Below are positions 51,585-61,707 of a stretch of 64,000 nucleotides of DNA, piece after piece (position 1 is the stretch's first letter; each line of letters begins with the position of its first letter). The notes beneath the pieces were generated by a model. The model had not been told where the DNA came from. It did not search any database and was given only the letters and a program-made list of their open reading frames with translations. Where the stretch lies: NCBI GenBank assembly GCA_947561585.1, contig CANNZV010001845.1, forward strand, positions 85,412 to 149,411, in the 5' to 3' direction. Source of the stretch: Caprella mutica. Its lineage: Eukaryota > Arthropoda > Malacostraca > Amphipoda > Caprellidae. The position numbers were made by a program, and so were the translations under genes.

Positions 51585-51745
51585 CTTCAACTGCGGAAGA
51601 AAGTTCAACTGCGGAAGATACCACTGGGAAAATTCCACTGAGGAAAATACCACTGAGGAAAATTCTACTGAGGAATATTCCACTGAGGAAAATTCCACTG
51701 CGACAAGTACCACTGGGAAAATTCCACTGAGTAAAATTCCACTAA
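51585..51745 (+). repeat. Foldback element 3, left arm (15-bp units)
   Basis: About ten units of CCACTGAGGAAAATT and variants. The complement, AATTTTCCTCAGTGG, appears at 52475-52518 (about three decayed units) and at 60568-60674 (about seven units). The simplest reading is a foldback element whose right arm was split by an insertion of about 8 kb. Confidence 0.8.
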
Positions 51746-52474
51746 ATATAAATAAATTAATCAATTGTACTGCTTATTTCCTAAAAACAGTACTTTAGAA
51801 ATTTCCTTTTTCATATTATATAAACTTTTGTGATAATCACTCCACTGTTCGTTTTTAAGTGGGTTAATAAAATGTAAGTGAATTTCATTATATTAAGTAC
51901 ATTTCTTTGTGCAACACCTGGAGAAAAAGCAATGCTAAGTTTATTCTACTTGAGATTAAGATATTTCTACTTACAAAAAAACTATCTAAGATATTTTATT
52001 TAGCCTCCTGCTCCGCAAATATGATTATGGTTAAGTTAATTTTCATTTTGAATGTAAGTTCAAGTTTTAAGTAGGCGCAAATAAAATATGAGTTATACGA
52101 TACGATAGTTTGTAATTAAGAGACAATGAGCACAAAGAGTACAATCAGTTTGTATATTAATAATGTTGATAAATAATACAATTTAAAACATGTTCAATAT
52201 AGTAACAACAACAAAAAAACAATAAAAAATAATTTGTTAATGTAAAGTATGAGCTATATCTTGTATACTTATTAATCCAGCTCAGTCTTCATATCCATTT
52301 TCGTCTTGAAATCAACACACTTTCAATCATGAGTCAATTGCTTAAATAATTCATCAAAATAAACTGCCATTTGGACGGAACAGTATTGTTATTGAAAATA
52401 ATAAATATAATTTATTTTTCCTGTGAAATTCTAGTTAAAATCTTCTGGTTGATTATTGAATATTGAATTTTATT
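51746..52474. other. Interior of foldback element 3; no gene
   Basis: About 730 bp of AT-rich DNA between the left arm and the broken right arm, comparable in length to the interiors of foldback elements 1 and 2. Confidence 0.5.
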
Positions 52475-52518
52475 TAGTGGAATTTTCGTCAGTGGAACTT
52501 CTCGATGGAAAATTCCGG
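52475..52518 (-). repeat. Foldback element 3, right-arm remnant
   Basis: TAGTGGAATTTTCGT, CAGTGGAACTTCTCG and ATGGAAAATTCCGGG are three successive 15-bp units in the orientation of the right arm at 60568-60674. Confidence 0.65.
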
Positions 52519-52530
52519 GAAATGGTCAGG
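52513..52530 (+). promoter_or_regulatory. 18-bp recurrent motif, left end
   Basis: TTCCGGGAAATGGTCAGG matches 57633-57650 at 16 of 18 bases and 60435-60452 more weakly, all in the same orientation. It is a candidate protein-binding repeat (iteron-like) for the Rep or the recombinase. Confidence 0.45.
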
Positions 52531-53299
52531 AAAGGTCAAATCATGATCGAGACATTTGCCTGACAATTTCTGAAACTCACAGGATTCAACCTAACATGAC
52601 CCTGGAAACTGACAAGCTATTGGTGGCAGTACCAAACTAATTTGCTTGACAGTTTCTGTAAATTTACAGCCTATGTCAAGTTTAAATTTGAATTTTCAAC
52701 TTAGGCAAATATTTGCATCAAATCTGACAGCCTGACTAGTGCCACTAATGTTTTCCAGAGTATAGCCTACAAATTCAAAATAATTCCTAATCAAATTTTA
52801 TGAAACTAATTAGACCATAGAGTCTCTGTTGATTAGATTTACTAAATGAGGTAGATGATGAGCTTTGGTGAAAATTTAGTTCAATTTTATCATAAGTTTT
52901 TTTAAATACTAGTGTAAATAGTCAATACACAATAGAATGTTGCATACTCTAATGATAGAAATCCTCAACTGATTTATAAATTTTCAATGTAACTTTGTAT
53001 GAAATCTGAGGAGTTAGAACAGTTAGAGAAATCTTGAAACTCTTAGGAAGTATATCATAATGAATGAGAAGACCTTGACATTTTTAGTATAATATTTTAA
53101 ACTAAACTCCTAACAGTAGATCCTTTTGTATTCGGTAAGGAACGTGTTCATTAATTAATTTTGTTTTTTGGATGCACAGAAAAATAAGAGAAAGTGAATC
53201 AATTTATTAAACTATAACATGTATTAGCTAGATAGCATACAACAAAATTACTAGAAACTGATAATTCATATAATGGAAATTTTTAATGAGTTTTACAGA

Positions 53300-56200
53300 T
53301 TATAGATATTTTTCTACAACCCTTCTTATTTTCTTGACAGAAAACTGTTTCCTGGCACTTGTGGGTAAGTTTTCAGAAACGTACTTGACAGAAATTAATC
53401 CTTTCGCACTGTACAGCTTGTCAGTAGTTCCCGTCTCTTGACATGATTTAACTACACCTTCGACGTATCTTTCAAGCTCCTCTTCTGCCTCTTTATTGCC
53501 CGACTTCAGTTTTTTGGTCCGCAAATTCTTTATCGTTATGTCAGGTTCATAGGAACTGTCGCTACTTTCTTCGAAGGTTACTTTCCTTTTGACAGATTCG
53601 CGCTCCGTGGAGAGGATTGATGAAGAGACTTGTGAATCTGTCTTTGAAAGAGTGAAGCTCATGATGGGAGTCGATGATGATGAGGGGCCTGGTAGAGAAG
53701 GAGTGCCATGCGAGGATCTTTCGACTGAAGATCTCGACATTTCAAGAGAGAGACATGCATTTGTTGATGAGATTAAACTCCGATGATTATAGTATCTCTC
53801 GCTAGTGGATGTGTTGTGACCCATTGCGTGCGCTGTAGCATCCTTTTCTCCTTCTGTTAACTCTAAAGTCCTGCTATTTGTAACCTTTGATTTTCTTATC
53901 AGTCGTGATGTTAGCTTCGTTCCATTTTTTGTTTTGTATTTAGTTAAAATTTTCCAGATCCCACTCAGTGACATCTGTCTACCTCCCTCCCCAGAAGATG
54001 GAAACACGCATTCCAATTTGTCGTTTGTGCATATTTTCGATCGGAGCTCATGAATGAATACTTTCAATACCTCAAACTCATCCTCTCTAAAGGTAACGGC
54101 AGCCTTCTTGCCACTTTTCATGCCTTTCTGTTCAAGGACCTGAAGTGAAAGAAAATACGATTAACAATATATCTAATAAATATTAAAATTACTATTCACA
54201 TGTTACACCTCTTACCTGAACGACAAAGTAAGTCTCGCCAGTCTGCAGAACAGTTTTTTTAGCCTCCGACACTTCTTTCAATGACATGGTGGTAATTTCC
54301 ATACTACGCCTCCCTAAGTTAATCGTGGCAATTGCTATTAGATCGTTCCTCACTGTGATAGCGTCTGCACATGAATATCTAGATCTATTGAGAGTGGACA
54401 CTGTTAAAATCTTCAGCAATTTATTTCGTACCGCAGAAGATATATCTATTAATTCTGCTTTACTGATCAGTTTTTTTTCTGTTTCTTCTCTTCTCTCCAG
54501 AATCTCCATACCAGTTCGTTTTGAGAGAGAAACTATTACATTATCAACTTCGTGAGATGCTTCATCAAATAGAACGCTCTTTGATAATTTGTCAGGGAGA
54601 CCTTCATCAGTAGATTTCTCAGGACTGTCACAGTCCAGCAAAAGGAACCTTAGAAAATTTGAAAACATTTTTAGGTATTTTATTTTGCTACTGGATTTCA
54701 TTCCTTCAGAATTTTTGAACAATTGGACCATTTTACGAATATTCTTAGTGTTCGAAAGATCCGAGAAAGAAAGACTGCCATTAGCTTCTTCATACTTTAA
54801 AACAATATCAATCGCCATACTTGCACATCTTTTTGGATTGAAATTGTCTCTAAGTTTCAAGTATGATTCAAAAGAATCCTTCCAGACTTTCGTATTCTCA
54901 GAATACGTTCTCGTGTCCCTATACCGATACTTTTTGAAGTCTTGAGTAGTTTTTTGCAGTTTCTTGCATAATTTAGTCCTCTCTGTTTGGTTAGTAGCTT
55001 CTTGAATCTTCATTTTTAGCTTCTCCATTTCTTGTCTGCCTTTTTTTAGCTCTAGCAAAACTGAACGTTCCTCTTCTATTTTCTCGCCGTATTTATCTTG
55101 AGCAGCACTCAGTTCGCTGCCACTAAGCTCAACCACACCCTTACCGTCACTTTTAGTATATACCTTTGGAATTACCTCACTTTGTTTGAGAGAAGATACA
55201 TATATTTCACTTCCGGTTGCAAGTTTATGTTTAATTTGCAGGTGTTGAGAAATGTTGGTTGCAAGAAACTTGCATAGATTACACTTAACATAATTATGCT
55301 TCTTGCTAGCGTGCTCCAAGGGTCTGTGCTTCTTTGTTTTTGTTAAATTAGGTTTTTCAGTCACCGTACATTCTTCACTGGTCAATTTATTTTTTTCCAT
55401 TCTACGTGCCATCACTATGCAAAATTCCACTTTATGTTCATTCAAGTGAGAGTGCTTCAATCTAAGATGGCGCTTCAGTCTATGTGTGCTTACAGCACAA
55501 CCTTTCATAGGACAATTTAGTTGAAGCGAGCCATCAGTTTGCTGTCGAACTACAGGGTTGAAACTTTTATTGCAGAGAGGGTCATCTTCTACATCCCCGA
55601 ATGCTCTGTCCATCATAAATGCAGAACTTATATTTGATTTAAAGAATTCAGATGCTTCGTCTAATTTTTGTGCAAAGGTTGTTTGAGCTTCTTTAATTTT
55701 CGAAACTGTTTCGACAATTATTTCTCTCTTGGAACGTCGATATAACAGATTGAATTTTTCATTTTTAAGTGAAGCGATGTTATCTTCGAATGAAAAATGC
55801 CCAAGAAGTTGAGATTTATTAATCGAATTTTGTATGAATTCCAAATTTAGTTCTTGGACCTGGAGAAATAAAGATTAATTTATTAGGGAGTTATACTAGT
55901 GAAGTTAAATAAATAGTTACCGATTAAGGAGTCCAACAGTCACCAAGATTTATGTGGAATGCAAGTAAAAAGGACTTAGTCTGACTCATAGGAATGTGGT
56001 TAAATTTATTTAAAAAATATTGTTCGGAACTTACAATATCTGAGTAAATCTCCTCGTCTGAGTCCCCATCTACAGCTTCATCTAACTCATCCAAAGTACT
56101 GCACTCGTAATCAGATTCGGAATCTGAATCCGTATCCGAATAAGCTAGAAAATATATGAAATATAAATACCATAGAAGCGAAAAAACCACCCATCGAAAA

Positions 56201-57204
56201 TTTAAGAATTTCATATTTAGGGAAAATTCTGAATTATCGACCACATGTTCGACAATACAAGAAAATTTAATTTAATTTAAAACTTTAAATTTGATATTAA
56301 TTACAGTAAATACCATATAAATGAAAAAGTATTGATGATTGACAATTAAATTTTATAATATATGGTCGATAATGTAGAATTGATCGATAATTCAGAACTT
56401 GCACAAATATAAAACTTTCAAACTCTTGACTAATCAATAATAATTTAAATATAGAGTTTGGTAGATTTCAATAATGAATGAAAAGCTACACAATGATCCT
56501 TTAGGCATGCGTAACATTTAAATATAAGTCTAAATCAGTGGTTGTCAGACTTTCAACTAGCCGCAATTAAAAATTACAAAAGTGCTTATTTAAATTACCG
56601 AATATGGTTAAGATTAAAAATAATAGATCTAATCGAAATACATAACAGTAGCCAATCTGGAACATTATTTGGCAATAGGAAATTATTCGGTGATTGAGTA
56701 GTTACCCTAAAGTTTTAAAAAAATGCGAAAGAGTTAATACTCGTGAAAACAATACTAAAAAAAAAACACTAATTAGCTATCCAAAAAATAACTTGTATGT
56801 TTGCAGTTCACATCACCGTCAAATACTATGTACTAAATTCTAAACTAGTTGAGTTAGGGTAATGACGCAATTACCGAATGCTTTCAATTACCGAACGAGT
56901 CAAAACTGAATGGCTTCTAAGTTTTTACAGAAGATCTCGCTGGTTGTTACCAATTGTATCAGATCTATTATTCTTCCCATTAGCCATATTAGGTAACTGT
57001 TTACGTTCACTAATTGCGCAATTACCATAGCTTAATTAAATAATGATTTACAAAATTTGTAATAATATAATCAATATCATGATCTATTATGAAATCTAAT
57101 TCTATTTACTCTTTAGTAAATACGAAGTTAACAATCTTGTTGAAAATAAAACTAATTTTATACTTACACGTAGAAATGCCTTCCTCATTCCTATTATATG
57201 CCAT
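53300..57204 (-). CDS. Zinc-finger tyrosine recombinase, 4 exons, 876 aa
   Basis: Exons on the minus strand are 57204-57168, 56144-56035, 55859-54216 and 54139-53300; all introns have GT-AG ends (GTAAGT, GTAAGT, GTAAGA) and phases agree. Residues 1-49 are acidic and Ser/Asp-rich. Two C2H2 fingers follow (C165, C170, H180, H185 and C242, C245, H255, H260), then a Glu/Lys-rich coiled coil (about 305-360) and a helical core-binding region. The C-terminal catalytic domain has Arg565/566 (LGRRSMEI), a Lys pair in a beta-hairpin position (609/610), Arg679 (SRLIRK), His705 (MGH) and Tyr714, spaced nine residues after the His as in Xer/Crypton/DIRS recombinases. A Ser-rich tail ends the protein. Such enzymes cut and rejoin DNA through a Tyr-phosphodiester bond. 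The family looks Crypton-like; domestication is the alternative. A candidate AATAAA lies at 53208-53203. Confidence 0.85.
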
Positions 57205-58383
57205 CTCTATAAATTATAGCTGCACTTCAGTTCACGTGTAACCACACTGAGATCAGAACAAGAAATGAGTATCTAACTAACTATTTCTGAAATCAAATCC
57301 AAATTTCATAGTTGCCACATACCGCCACATACACCCAACCTGACTTTTTTTTAAATTATGCTATTGGCGTTCCAGCCCCGTCGACTACAAACTTTTATAA
57401 ATAACTCGATTCAAAAGGCTCCGATCGTTACGAAGGTATGCTAGAACGATTTAAAACGTCATAAGCACATAAGTTGAAACACTATTGCACATAGAAAATG
57501 CTCATAATTTTTGCAGTTTGAAAAAAACCGTATGTTTATTTTTTTTTCTCAATATTACGTGATCAATAGCACAGCACAAAATGCCTAACTTCGCCTCATA
57601 AGTTACATTGACTGTACAAATTGCTTGATTAGTTCCGGGAACTTGTCAGGTACAAATAATGGAGAAGTTCGGGAGAAATTCTCATGTTAAGTCATGATAT
57701 GCATTCTCAGTTAGTACATTTAAAAATCTTACGTTGCGATCTTTTTAATTCACAATAGCATACATTGAATGATAATGTATACTATAATATACAAAAACTA
57801 GAGGGTATATTTTCTTCACATTCATTCACATAGTATTGTAAGTTTGAAATGGAAGGAGTTTTAGGTAAAAATGAATAGTTAAACATCTAAAAACTGGTAA
57901 TCATTATTTTACCAGTTTCAGGATAATTAGGAATTTTCTAGTTAAAAAAGTAAGTTTGAACCTGGATTTTTAATCATATGCCTGTCTACCTATTTTCCCA
58001 TTTTCTGTTACGTTTAAAAATATCTATATTACTTGAGTGGCTTAAGGCATTGGAAGTTTCTAGTAAATTTATGTTTCTAAATTATTCGTTTTACTATAAT
58101 AATTTAGCATCTCTTTGATACGGTATAAGGTATAATACTTTCTATATTTAATTATGTGTATTCAGCACATTCAATTAATTCCTTCCCTAACTATTAAATT
58201 ATCACTGATCGGCTATAGGTAGTGGAACATGCACACATTTTTTTAGAATCCCTCAGCAGGCAATGTGGTAAATGAGAATCTATAAACTGTTAGTTTCAAT
58301 GATTGACTTTATTTCGAATGATAGATTCTCCTTTTTCTATTGGGGAACTCAAATTCAGCTAATTATCACGATCTATATGCTCA
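57205..58383. promoter_or_regulatory. Divergent intergenic region between recombinase and Rep genes
   Basis: The two genes are transcribed away from each other from this 1.2 kb stretch, so it should hold both promoters. It contains the second copy of the 18-bp motif (57633-57650, TTCCGGGAACTTGTCAGG) followed 10 bp later by GGAGAAGTTCGGGAGAAATTCTC, which has a GAGAA/TTCTC stem. The closest string to a CRESS nonanucleotide is TAGTATTGT near 57834; it is not a match to the usual TAGTATTAC, so no origin is claimed. Confidence 0.5.
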
Positions 58384-60211
58384 ATGGAATCAACTCAAGG
58401 AACTTTAGAGACGCATATAGGACCACTACAGAGGTCCAGATGGGTTTTCACCATAAATAATTACCGTGCCGACTTCAATATAAGAGGCCATTTGAGTAAG
58501 TCTGAATTCAAGGTCAAACGAGCTGTCTGGGGTTTTGAAGTAGGTGAATGTGGTACTCACCATATTCAAGGTTATTTGGAGTTACTCAGATCGCATCGAT
58601 TGAGCTTCGTGAAGAAAATTTTCACTGACGCCTACTGGAATGCAGCTCGAATGGGTCCATTGGAGAATTTTGAATATTGCACGAAGGAAGGGAATTATGA
58701 TTGCGTGGGGGACTTTTCAGATATATTTGATAAAAGACGGGGAAACAGACTAACACCTGCATCTGTACCTATGATTCTGTCTGGACTTATGGATAGGTTG
58801 AAAAAACCTCAGATAATTGCATCCAAAACTTTTTCTGATCGTCATTTGTACTTTGAGAGAGCTGAACGTTATCTCTTAACACTTGAACGTACAATTAAAA
58901 TGTTTGAGAAATGGAGCAAGTACAAAATCTACCCTTGGCAAAATTTAATTCTCAAAAAAGTGATGCAACAACCTTCCAGAGAAGTCTTGTGGGTATCGGA
59001 TGTTTCAGGCAACGTTGGTAAGACGTTTTTAGCAAACGTCCTCAGCATACTGTATGGCTTCACACTTCTTAATGATAACATTTCTACTCATAACATCGGA
59101 CCAATGCTAAAAAACGTAAAAGGTTTTGCATTCGACATTCCAAGATCAAAGTTAGACAGTTTTGACTACGGTCTGGTTGAATGTGTCAAAAATGGTTACG
59201 TTGCTTCAGGAAAGTATAATGGTATTTTCAACAGGTAATTATTTTTCAAATTATTAGTTTTTATGAAATATTTATACTCTCTAAAGTAATTCAAAACTCT
59301 TTTTAGATTTGATCCAGTTCCAGTTGTTATATTTGCCAACAGTCTGCCTATCGTACGTGCACTTTCCCAAGATAGATGGAGGATAGTTGAACTGGGAACT
59401 GGTGAATTCGAGGACATGACGCAAAATGTGAAACTAGATTATCCATCTGAGTTTGACATGTTTGAACCTCCTAAATTCCCCGACCTTAATGACAACTTTG
59501 ATCTTCGAAGTTTCCTGCAAGGTACGACTGCTGGCGTTACAATACAGCCAAATGAGGAAATATCTTGCACAAATGAAAACCTTCTGAATGGAGCCGTCTA
59601 CAAAGCTGGTACATCAGCACCTGATGCACTTGATGGAGAAGTTTTCACTCAGACATCTATTATCTCAGAAGGTGAGTGCACTTTATTATTTATTATGAAT
59701 ACTGTATATATATTCAATGATACAGTACATTCAACAACTCTATTTCTTTCCACAATCTAGTTCCACCTTTACCAATCTGCCCGCAAAATCCTCCTATTTG
59801 TAATAGGCATCCAGATCAAAGTAAGTTACATTCTATTAAAAGAACAATTTTATCTTGTTAAAATTTTAGCGTACTCTATTATTTCTTTCGTTTTTACAGG
59901 TGTGTTCAGGAAGGGATGCCCTTGCCTAACAAAGAGAGTACAAGATTTTGAAGATAATAATTCGGAGAATACAACTACCGATGGTAAGATTCAGCCTTGT
60001 TAAATTCCGTCTAAAATGCAATCAGGTATTTCTAATTATTCCAAAATGTACATAAAGATAATAACTACGTCTTTTTACAGTGCTACGAAGAAACAAGCGT
60101 CCTGTACTGGTTGGGAGAAGTAGCTCCTGTCCTCAGTATTCTTTGCATGGGCCACCCAACAAGAAGAACCGTGTTCCGAGCATTACAAGATTCCTGTCTT
60201 CTTTAGAATAA
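58384..60211 (+). CDS. CRESS-DNA-type Rep (HUH endonuclease + SF3 helicase), 5 exons, 496 aa
   Basis: Exons are 58384-59234, 59307-59671, 59761-59820, 59900-59983 and 60081-60211, with GT-AG introns of 72-97 bp and consistent phases. The HUH nuclease domain shows motif I (VFTINNY, 21-27), motif II (HHIQGY, 59-64, metal-binding His-x-Gln) and motif III (YCTK, 98-101, with the cleaving Tyr98). The SF3 helicase domain has Walker A (GNVGKT, 209-214), Walker B (FAFDIP, Asp251) and motif C (IFANS, Asn295), followed by DRWRIVEL. Such Reps nick an origin and drive rolling-circle replication. The Pro/Ser-rich tail of exons 2-5 makes it longer than the usual 280-350 residues. No frame damage is seen. 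Alternatives are an endogenised viral gene that acquired introns, or a transposon gene. No capsid gene is adjacent. AATAAA occurs at 60207 and 60388. Confidence 0.9.
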
Positions 60212-60434
60212 AAAGTGTTTTCAATTTTACTTTATCATTATTCCTTGTTAAATTCGGACAATAGTTAGAGAAGTTCTACTTAAACCTTCTGATATTTTCC
60301 ATAACGGCACCAGCTTGTCATTACCTGATTAAATCTAGTATTAATTCCTGAAAGTTTCTATGGTTATAGCTTCTTTAGTCAAGTGGAAATAAAATAAACT
60401 AAGTGTGAAAAATGTGATAAATTATCAATATATA

Positions 60435-60452
60435 TCTGGAGAACTTATCAGG
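60435..60452 (+). promoter_or_regulatory. 18-bp recurrent motif, right side
   Basis: TCTGGAGAACTTATCAGG is the third, weaker match (13 of 18 to the 57633 copy), lying after the Rep gene. Further TGTCAG strings follow at 60475-60550. Confidence 0.4.
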
Positions 60453-60567
60453 ATAAGACCGTAATAGTAAACTGTCAGGATCGTCGCACGTAAACTGTCA
60501 CTCTATATCTACCTGACTTCAAACGGTTGAAGTTCTAGCCTGACATTTTTATTTTGGAGAAGTTATT

Positions 60568-60674
60568 GGTGGAACTTTCCACAGTGGAACTTTCTACAGT
60601 GAAATTTTCCCAGTGGAATTTTCCGCAGTGGAATTTTCCTCAGTGGAATTTTCCTCAGTGGAATCTTCCGAAGA
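60568..60674 (-). repeat. Foldback element 3, right arm (15-bp units)
   Basis: About seven units of CAGTGGAATTTTCCT, complementary to the left arm at 51585-51745. Confidence 0.85.
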
Positions 60675-60731
60675 AACATTAAAACACGTCTGAATAATTC
60701 AAAACCATAATAAAGCTTTTAGATATTTTAT
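60669..60731 (+). repeat. ~64-bp direct repeat, right copy
   Basis: Pairs with 51493-51556. It lies immediately outside the right foldback arm, as the left copy lies immediately outside the left arm. Confidence 0.85.
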
Positions 60732-60802
60732 AAATGACTACCTTTACCGTTATCTGAATACCTTCTCTTAAAAAACAGTAGGTTCCTGAAACTATACCCA
60801 CC

Positions 60803-60830
<28 letters not shown>
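60803..60830 (+). repeat. (TA)n microsatellite
   Basis: About fourteen TA units; similar runs at about 61050-61068 and 61568-61586 lie in the 3' part of the Penelope-like element. Confidence 0.9.
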
Positions 60831-60833
<3 letters not shown>

Positions 60834-60984
60834 AAGTCTCATTGAAGAGATGATGAGCGGATATTTTAGAAAGTTTTCTACAATTCCTTTCTAATTTTCT
60901 AAAAGTAGCTAATTCACTAGGACTAATCAATTTTAAAATGCATTTTGAAATCCAAAAGGTTAAAAAAGTTCGTAGTATCATTTT

Positions 60985-61062
60985 ATATTTTTTCTTAAAA
61001 TGTCGACGTTTCGATAAAATACATTTATCATCTTCAGGAATTAAAAAAAAAATATATATATA
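60985..61062 (-). ncRNA. Hammerhead ribozyme motif of a Penelope-like element
   Basis: Read on the minus strand, the core has CTGAAGA (fits CUGANGA), then stem II GATAAA...TTTATC with a short loop, then GAAA, then ACGTC, where GTC is a classic cleavage triplet. Outer strands TATATTTTTT and AAAAAATATA can pair as a long stem I. Minimal type I hammerheads with a very short stem III are known from Penelope-like elements, where they lie in the terminal repeats. The motif lies about 650 bp past the stop codon of the adjacent reverse transcriptase. Cleavage is not shown. Confidence 0.65.
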
Positions 61063-61707
61063 TATATACAAGGAAATCAATCTGTAAAAAAGAAAAAAAT
61101 AGGGAAAAAATAACATACATAAAGAGAGAGAGAGAGAAAGAAAAAAGGTTTATATAGTATCGAAAAGAATTTAAATTGATTTAAGTTGACTGGACTATGA
61201 TCAAATAAAATGAAGCAAATCAGAAATTAAGTAGTTTGAATTTACATATTCATGATGTATGACTATTAAAACTGATAAAATTATTTCATTTGGTTAGCAA
61301 CATAATATTTAAATATGAAAATTCTATCAAAGAGTATGAAAAATAATTGAGAGAACACGGCCCTAATTACAAAAGACTAAGATGTTTATTGACGGCAAAT
61401 AGAAAATAGCTAACAGGTAGTGGTACAGAATTGTTATTTTTTATTGTAAAACACCTATTAAGGGAAGAATATTAAGATTACATAGTTAGTGACACAATAT
61501 CTATTGCAGTGAAAATATACATGAACAATTTTTAAGGTAATAGTAATGAAAATATATAAAAAAAAAAAATATATATATATATATATTACTGGAATGATAT
61601 TTGAATATTAGACAGAGAGAAAGAAAAATAGAATTATTAGAAATGAGATTGAAATATTAGACAGAGAGGGAGAGAGGGAGAGAAAAAAAAACCTAGTGCT
61701 GTGCATC
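61063..61707 (-). other. 3' region of Penelope-like element
   Basis: A-rich and TA-rich DNA with (GA)n runs near 61120-61140 and 61660-61685; no coding frame. It links the stop codon of the reverse transcriptase gene to the ribozyme motif. Confidence 0.6.

Larger units (their letters stand above)
52500..60570. mobile_element. Putative composite element: tyrosine recombinase + CRESS-type Rep
   Basis: About 8 kb separates two stretches of the same 15-bp-unit arm and holds two intact divergent genes. No clean long terminal inverted repeat is visible, but short motifs recur at both ends: GGAACTTCTC at the left (about 52495-52504) against GGAGAAGTT at 60556 on the right and 57661 between the genes. 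Both terminal regions are dense in CTGACA/TGTCAG. Crypton-type tyrosine-recombinase elements typically lack inverted ends, so this is compatible. The borders and single-element status are inference. Confidence 0.5.

Noticed and set aside
57205..58383. CRESS-type replication origin between the two genes
   Set aside because: No string matches the usual nonanucleotide with a flanking stem-loop; TAGTATTGT near 57834 and TAGTATTAA near 60340 are only partial.
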